Source: Tetradesmus obliquus (Eukaryota; Chlorophyta; Chlorophyceae; Sphaeropleales; Scenedesmaceae). Taken from it: a DNA stretch of 64,000 nt. Where the stretch lies: the NCBI GenBank assembly GCA_030272155.1, contig CP126198.1:4464001-4528000 (forward strand), read 5' to 3'. Below the pieces are notes generated by a model. It was not told where the DNA came from. It worked only from the letters and a program-made list of their open reading frames with translations, and searched no databases. Within the stretch, counting starts at the first letter, position 1. Each line of letters begins with the position of its first letter. Below, in pieces: positions 59,167-64,000 of the stretch. The translations under genes and the position numbers were made by a program.

Positions 59167-59168
<2 letters not shown>
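51720..59168 (-). CDS. KLHDC4: Kelch-domain protein of the KLHDC4/KEL3 type with an IQ motif
   Basis: Twelve exons: 59168-58950, 58321-58256, 57948-57821, 57311-57207, 56492-56343, 55832-55682, 55003-54923, 54474-54401, 54044-53943, 53653-53369, 52692-52554, 51953-51720. Every phase matches, giving 577 residues. The N-terminus is Lys-rich (GRDKKKKAKEKK) followed by DIDALLAKFALEEKQLKAV, as in KLHDC4. Kelch blades follow: TDIVMFGGEFSD with DLYKFSTDKQRWSQV; RCAHQAFIHKSFMYVWGGEF; RSGHRIAVHKGRALLFGGF; YNDLWALDL/ARSGCQMMV...LYMYGGYVK; RCSFAMVPHKARAFLFGGV; and a last VAVAGNTLWLLGGV...DDMWSLDL, then an acidic tail. A perfect IQ motif (IQSRFRGYVVR, residues 449-459) lies before the last blade after a Gln/Ser-rich insert. 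By homology this is a beta-propeller interaction scaffold; its partner is unknown. Nearly every intron holds partial exon copies. Confidence 0.88.
52240..52540 (-). repeat. Two donor-side copies of kelch exon 11
   Basis: MPKPRARISPQ-encoding fragments with GTGCGCGCT donors at about 52427-52384 and 52283-52246, downstream of the full exon's end at 52554. Confidence 0.88.
52760..52945 (-). repeat. Two acceptor-side copies of kelch exon 11
   Basis: Fragments encoding GYVVRKAYK-LYQ with CAG acceptors at about 52938 and 52819, before the complete exon starting at 52692. Confidence 0.88.
53150..53220 (-). repeat. Donor-side copy of kelch exon 10
   Basis: DAGQDKNSAIYRAAV-like end of exon 10 with GTGAGAAAG donor, repeated in the following intron about 215 bp beyond the real donor at 53369. 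Confidence 0.87.
53825..53885 (-). repeat. Diverged donor-side copy of kelch exon 9
   Basis: FHNDLYTFNFNNR end of exon 9 recurs as FHNDLCTFSLKYR with a GTGTGT donor, about 110 bp downstream of the real exon end at 53943. Confidence 0.8.
54048..54113. repeat. (CAG)22 run = (CTG)22 before kelch exon 9 acceptor
   Basis: Read in the transcript direction, 22 CTG units run directly into the CTGCAG acceptor of exon 9 (exon starts 54044). Pure repeat without interruption. Confidence 0.92.
54205..54330 (-). repeat. Two donor-side copies of kelch exon 8
   Basis: MVPHKAR-type exon ends with GTGCGC and GTGCTC donors at about 54330-54302 and 54245-54218, beyond the real end at 54401. Confidence 0.85.
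54730..54790 (-). repeat. Donor-side copy of kelch exon 7
   Basis: HDDMWALDLKSHT end with GTGAGC donor, about 185 bp downstream of the real exon end at 54923. Each is followed by a CAG tract in the transcript direction. Confidence 0.88.
55030..55195 (-). repeat. Two acceptor-side copies of kelch exon 7
   Basis: DKDDEDEDLEHGKA start fragments at about 55084-55040 and 55193-55150 (the latter DENDKDNDLEHGKA), before the full exon at 55003. The nearer copy keeps a CATGCAG acceptor; the farther one reads CACGCAG. Confidence 0.88.
55355..55640 (-). repeat. Three donor-side copies of kelch exon 6
   Basis: CQMMVAGDVLYMYGGYVK ends with GTGGGA, GTGGGC and GTGCGC donors near 55635-55585, 55526-55476 and 55402-55352. 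Spacing is 109-124 bp, all downstream of the real end at 55682. Confidence 0.92.
55900..56132 (-). repeat. Two acceptor-side copies of kelch exon 6
   Basis: YYNDLWALDLSxLAWxPLGSPGQH start fragments at about 56131 and 55998, before the complete exon at 55832. The 56131 copy has a CCAGG-type acceptor; the other reads GCGGG, with no AG. Confidence 0.87.
56565..56632 (-). repeat. Acceptor-side copy of kelch exon 5
   Basis: RDLWRLDLSTNEWDQLPLKG start fragment with an intact CTGCAG acceptor, about 135 bp before the full exon at 56492. Nearly identical to the exon. Confidence 0.92.
56893..57125 (-). repeat. Two donor-side copies of kelch exon 4
   Basis: HKSFMYVWGGEFSSPNQERF ends with GTGAGA and GTGAGG donors near 57125-57053 and 56960-56898, following the real end at 57207. 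The intron piece repeated with them contains TAACACATAAAGTAAC. Confidence 0.92.
57315..57381. repeat. (CAG)22 run = (CTG)22 before kelch exon 4 acceptor
   Basis: In the transcript direction, 22 CTG units lead straight into the CTGCAG acceptor of exon 4 (exon starts 57311). Confidence 0.92.
57575..57665 (-). repeat. Donor-side copy of kelch exon 3
   Basis: KVYAYKNLYKFSTDKQRWSQ end with GTAGGT donor, about 240 bp beyond the real exon end at 57821. Confidence 0.9.
58550..58895 (-). repeat. Three donor-side copies of kelch exon 1
   Basis: DDIDALLAKFSLEEKQLKAGQ-type ends with GTGGGC, GTGGGT and GTGCGC donors near 58890-58825, 58765-58695 and 58625-58568, all within intron 1. The copied exon start (ATG side) is absent from all of them. 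Confidence 0.9.

Positions 59169-59169
<1 letters not shown>

Positions 59170-59214
<45 letters not shown>
59170..59214. repeat. (CTG)15 = (CAG)15 in kelch 5' UTR
   Basis: Fifteen CAG units, in the transcript direction, end one base before the ATG of the kelch gene. Confidence 0.9.
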
Positions 59215-59215
<1 letters not shown>

Positions 59216-60182
59216 GTGTGCTGAGGTGTGGTCAGTGAGTGCTAAAAGAGGGCGATGGGGCCTCAAGTGCTCAGTGTGCTGTTGCTGCTGCTACTGTTGC
59301 CAAGCTGCTGCTGCTGCTGCTGCTGAGCTGGCTGATATGGTAGATGGACCGAGCGCCGTTACAGCACAAAAAAAGACAGTAGTTGGTTAGTTGGTCAAAC
59401 TGTTAGCCTGACGACAAGGACCTGCCCGATCATTTCTGCGAATAGCGAGACATGCGTGGCAGCCTCCCTGCAGACAGCCCTAGGACGGTGCTGCAACCGA
59501 GTCAATGCCTACGAATCATGTGTAGTTACGATGGCAATAATAACTCGAAACTTACCTGAGCGTTTCGAAAGCGGCTGTAGCAGCACACCCAGCCCCTGCT
59601 GTCAACTACAGCACACTTTCCTGCAGGTTTACACGAGATGCACTTTCAACGAACCTGTCAGCCTCAGCAGGTGCAAATGGTTTGAGTCTATCGAATGTTT
59701 CAAGCGGTCAACGGGAACCAGCTGCACCGTGCTGCTGTCAAGCTGACTTGGCATTGACAACATAACCTTCAGTATTACACAGTACCCGAACAGTGCCAGT
59801 GCCAGTGCACTGGGATGCCCGAACCCAATCCGAACACACTGACGGTTCGGATACTGAGGAATATGGTTTTGGTAGGTTTTGGAGCACTTTGCGCCGCGCA
59901 GCGGAGCTCAATAAATCTCAATAAGTTTAAAAACATTTCCCCGTATTTTTGGAGCCATTTTTAGTGCTGTATGACGCCTGTTGGGCCTGCAGTCACCCCT
60001 CCGGTGAAGCGCCAGTGACAGCGTGGATCACTAACATAACGAGCCCAGGACCGTAGCGGTTTGTCAAAACAACGTTGAACGTAACGTATCTGCAATTTGG
60101 CTTGGACCTATCAAGTTGAGCAGCACCACGAGTTCGTTGTGAGCTTGATGTTAAGGCCTGTCTGTGTGCCCAACCAAGTGCC
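59215..60182. promoter_or_regulatory. Divergent promoter region between kelch and recombinase genes
   Basis: About 970 bp separating divergent start codons. It is visibly more AT-rich around 59830-59960 (AATAAATCTCAATAAGTTTAAAAAC) than its surroundings and contains a CAGTGCCAGTGCCAGTGCACTG repetition near 59800. No defined core elements. Confidence 0.4.
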
Positions 60183-63100
60183 ATGCGACTCCCAAGCTCA
60201 CGAACAAAGAAAGCCAGCCAAAAGCTTCGAGATTCTCAGTCGCATAAGACTAGCACTGCAACTGCCAGCGATGATGCATCATCAGAGTTACACCAGCAGC
60301 AGGCAGCTGAGGCCAGCTGCGGGGCTGCAGCGGTCGCGAGCAAGCCCAAGAGAAAACGAGGACGCCCTCAGAAGAAACAGCAGCAGGCGGAACAAGCTGA
60401 TGAGGAGCCAGAGGAGCTGGAGGAGCAGGCAGCAGCAGTAGCAGCAGCAACAGTCCTTCTGGCTAACCTGGATGGGTGAGCCTGCGTGTGTTCATGTGAC
60501 CCTCTAATGCAGATTTCAAATGTGTTCTGGCGCTGCATACACTTAGCATAGCAGCACCTCCTGAAGGGAAAACTTCAGGCACAGCTGAGCACAGCGGAAT
60601 GTGTGTCACTTGATTTGAAGTGTCTCAGGATCCACTGTGGCTGTCTGCACTGGCCTGTCGTGCTGCAGGGACTACACAGAAGAGGAGAACCTCAGGTTTG
60701 CTGACATGGCCAAGGGCTCCACGAAGGACAGCACCAACAACCTGTATGCTCCATACCAGAAGCTGTACAATGTGAGCAACCACAGGACGTTTGAACACAT
60801 GCCAAGTCAGCAGGGCAGCTGGCAGTGATGCATGAGCAGCAACGTGTTGAAATAACAGTGCATGCATCAAAATCTGCAACAGTGAAGCAGCAGCTGCAAC
60901 TTTCTGGTATGTGGCTGCAGCAACGGCTGCTGTGTCTTTCATGGCAAGTGTTTTGGCACGTGTCCATGACGATTGTTTTGGTGTGCATGCAGGACTTCTG
61001 CGAGAGCCACGGCATTGCTGCTCAGGTCACAAGCAAGAAGGACATCCCCAAGCTGACGCGCTGGTATGAGCTGTTCTGCGAGGGCAAAGCGGTGAGTAAT
61101 CCTCAGTGCCTGCACTGTGGATATCCACAGTGCAGGCACTGAAGTTCTGGTAGCTTCTGAGAAACACACGCGCAACACAGTTGCATGGGCTGGTGACCTT
61201 CAGCATGCATGAGTAGCCAGAGGCTTCGTGCTCATAATTTGCATTACAAGTGTGCAGCAGTGCACATGCAGTACACAGTTGCGGCAAACCAGAAGTACTG
61301 TTGTACATTGGTAACAGAAAGATGTGTAACTTGAGGAGTGACGTGTTGATGCGGCTGTTCCACAATAAGGTGCTTCTGCAGTGATATGAAATGCCAGAAT
61401 TTTACAAACAGTACATGTGACAACACCGCATGTTTTGCTGCACTGGACTGTACTTGCTCTTTGCCACCAGGGTGGAAAGCCTGGTCAACGCAACAGCGAG
61501 ACGAAGCGCCTGGCCCCGCAGACAGCCATGGTGGTGCACTCTGCACTCAAGCGGCTGGTGGAGGAGTACTGCATCAAGGCTAGGGCAGAGGCAGTTGACC
61601 TGCTGACAGACCTGCGCTACCGCATTGTGTACAAGAAGTACACAAAGGGCCGCTGGCTGGCGCGCGTGCACAACACACACATGACCTTCAAGCGCGACGA
61701 CCACATCAGGGTCATGATGGAGCTGTATGCCAAGGGTGACGCAGAGTCCATCAAGACGCGGCTGCTGTTCGCGCTGTGCGTCAGCTGTGTAGCCAGGGGA
61801 GACGAGGTCAGGGAGCTGACCTGGTCACAGCTGTACTGGCAGCTGAGCGCAGTCATTGGTGAGTCGGCACAACCCGGTTGCTGGTATTGCTGCTGCTGCT
61901 GCTGCTGCTGCTGCCGCCGCAGCCACTGTTGCCATGTTGCAGATGGCATTGACCGGGCCGTACTATCAGCTCTACAGTGCATAAAGCCAAGACACGCCAA
62001 TAGCACCACTGAAACAGAAGTGATATTGTGTGTTGCCCGTGCAGGCCCCATGGCATGCTGTGTGTTCAGCTTCATGCTGGGAGAGCGCAAGGTGCACCAG
62101 AACACGCCAGACATCCAGGCCTTCATCCGCGGCAGGTATGGATGGCCTGCAGCCACTCCTCAGCAGTGTGTCACATGGAATTTGCTGCAGCAACATCTGC
62201 AGTGAAGCAGATCTGCAGTGTAGCAATATCTGCAGTGAAGCGTGTGTGGTGCTGGATCTTTGCATTGCGTGTAACGCTTGCCTTACTCACTGCAACCACA
62301 ATCTGACTCGCACGCACAACCAGATTCAAACACAATACGTGCAATCCTGCAAACCATGTGTATATTGTGTTGTGTTTTCCATGCTGCTCCACACTTGCAA
62401 CGCATGACCTCAGCGTGCCGGAGGCCTGCCCTCTGGATGCACTGGGCCAGCTGCTGCACCTGGAGTTCAAGGTGAACGGCGCCCAAATGCCCGCACCAGG
62501 CATAGAGGCCTGGAACCAGCTGTACATCTTCACAGGACGCAACGCAGGTGGGGAGCAGCAACAGTAACGTTTACACAGCTGAAGCTTGCGTGTGCTGCTC
62601 GTCATGTTTCCGAATGGTGCCGCACACTGACAGATTCTTTGTGTCCTCTCACTGAGCTTTGAATCTGCGAGGAATGAGGAAGCTTAATTCATAGACACAA
62701 CCCAGCACAGTAGACACAAGCAAGCAATTAACAAGACTGAATGCTGCTTCTGGACTGCTGCCGCAGGCACGCCCATCAGCTACTCACAGCACAAGACCCG
62801 CATTGACGCCGCACTGGAGGCCGGCAACGTGGCCAGGGGCAAGAAGTCCACTCACATCGCCCGCGACCGCGGCGCAGAGCTGATGAACGAGATGGGCTGC
62901 CCTTTGGAGGACATCCAGCGGGCTGGTGGCTGGAAGCAGGACCCTTGCGGCTCAAGCTACATTGTGCCTGCGCACGGTCCCAGGTCGCTGCTGGCGTTGG
63001 CCATGTGGTTGGTAGACGGGGGCCACATGAACCAGGCTTTCTACGCTGACCACTTCGCGCTGGCAGTGGTGACAGACCTGGTGCAGCACATGGCGCCGTG

Positions 63101-64000
63101 GCTGCCGGATGTGCTAGCAGCAGCAGAGGCTGGCCGTGACGCTGCTGCTGCTGGTGACAAGAGCAAAGACGCAGTAGCTGCCTGCCTGCCCGCTGTTCAA
63201 GTGATGTTCAGGGCGATCGTGGCTGCTATCCAGAATGCGGTTGTGCTCGCAGACAACAACCCAGACAACATCTTCATCAAGGACCTGAGCAGCCACCCCA
63301 AGTTTGAGTGAGTGCAAATGTCAGCAGGGTGTAGTCACGAGTTGTCAGCAAGCTGTTGTCGCACGGTACATGTACTGAAGCAAGTTGCAAAGCGGAGGGA
63401 ATGTGTTGCAAACGTAATTGGCCCTGCACAGCAGGAAAGTATATTTCACTATGATTTTAGTGCCCCTGGACATCACTTCCTGCATGTTGTTGCTGCTGCT
63501 TGTTGGTGTGCAGGAACTTCAAGATGGGGTTCCTTGCCTCACAGGCAACAGGTGCATTCCGCCAGGACCGGCCACAGCCCCTGCACCACCAGCTCAGGCA
63601 GATGCAGGCGCAGATGTCGAGCATGCAGCAGGCGCTCCGGTTTCAGCAGCAGCAGCAGCAGCAGGGTGCTGGCCGCAGCACTGCAGCAGGCTTTGACCAG
63701 TTCAGTTCCGGGGCTGCAGCTGGCTTTGGTGCTGCAGGCAGCGCTGCTGCAGACTGGCAGCAGCAGCAGCAGCAGCGGGGTGGCTGTACACCTGAGCAAG
63801 TCAGTGGCTTCAGCCCGGCACAGGCTGCTGCAGCAGCAGCAGCAGCATCAGATATGCAAGGGCAGCCAGCAGCCACTTTGTTCTTCACACCAGGGGGGAG
63901 CCAGCGATCAGCCGCAGAGCTGCAGCAGCAGGGCCAGGGCTACACACCCAGCGGCTGGCATTTTCGGGGGGCCTGGGTGAGCCAGCAGGAGCCTTTTGTG
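60183..64000 (+). CDS. Crypton/Ndc10-like tyrosine recombinase with AT-hook (3' end beyond window)
   Basis: Exons 60183-60475, 60669-60771, 60993-61091, 61471-61858, 62045-62135, 62414-62547, 62767-63307 and 63514 to the window end; all junctions are in frame. The N-terminus carries an AT-hook (KPKRKRGRPQKK) for minor-groove binding. Residues about 100-200 look like a helical core-binding domain (LYAPYQKLYNDFCESHG). The catalytic-type region has VARGDEVRELTW (Arg274), KKSTHIARDRG (His399-x-x-Arg402), RAGGWKQ (Trp425) and SSYIVP (Tyr434), the R...HxxR...W...Y order of tyrosine recombinases; the RGDE and GGW words recall the Crypton/GCR1/Ndc10 branch. It may cut and rejoin DNA or be a domesticated DNA-binding relative. 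The last exon is Gln/Ala-rich. Introns carry a CTG tract and a 40-nt palindrome but no exon echoes. Confidence 0.72.
61103..61142. repeat. Perfect 40-nt palindrome in recombinase intron 3
   Basis: Twenty-base arms are exactly self-complementary, with no spacer, around GGATATCC (centre 61122/61123). It starts 11 bases after the GTGAGTAAT donor of exon 3. Confidence 0.95.

Overview
This is nuclear DNA of a eukaryote, most probably a chlorophyte green alga; Sphaeropleales such as Tetradesmus/Scenedesmus is my inference, not proven. The evidence is short exons joined by GTGAG/GTGCG donors and (C/T)TGCAG acceptors, TGTAA motifs in several 3' flanks (the chlorophyte polyadenylation signal), and pervasive CAG/CTG tracts that encode poly-Q/A/S in exons and also fill introns. 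No operons, rRNA, tRNA or CRISPR arrays were seen. I rebuilt the exon structures by hand, and every junction given below keeps the reading frame.

Layout. 1-1687: tandem repeats, no gene. 1688-3406 (+): GT47/exostosin-like glycosyltransferase. 5141-6363 (-): unknown Q-rich protein. 8516-13443 (-): caprin-like RGG-box RNA-binding protein. 18228-19723 (-): predicted N-myristoylated low-complexity protein. 25466-27727 (-): 753-residue Q/S-rich protein. 29947-30777 (-): secreted Ala-rich protein. 31043-32975 (-): small secreted Cys-containing protein. 35096-36625 (-): conserved protein of unknown function. 37079-48640 (+): 13-exon protein with a membrane segment, an Ala-rich linker, a DUF3659-like module and TPRs. 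50182-50778 (-): SLX9 ribosome-biogenesis factor. 51720-59168 (-): 12-exon KLHDC4/KEL3-type kelch protein carrying an IQ motif. 60183-64000 (+, runs off the end): AT-hook plus Crypton/Ndc10-like tyrosine recombinase. Several genes concern RNA or ribosome biology (caprin, SLX9), but nothing suggests a functional cluster.

The most striking structure is a recurrent architecture I call splice-junction echoes. Around many exons the adjacent intron holds partial copies of the exon edge together with its splice site. Copies of the 5' exon edge with an acceptor lie in the upstream intron, and copies of the 3' exon edge with a donor lie in the downstream intron. I count roughly 80 such fragments. They flank nearly every KLHDC4 exon and most TPR-gene exons, reaching 15 decoy acceptors before one TPR exon with a 424-bp higher-order repeat, and about 18 before the DUF3659-like exon. 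Caprin and two smaller genes also have them, while the recombinase gene shows none. Tandem duplication across exon-intron junctions, filtered by exon definition, would explain the geometry. Whether the decoy sites are used in mRNA is open.
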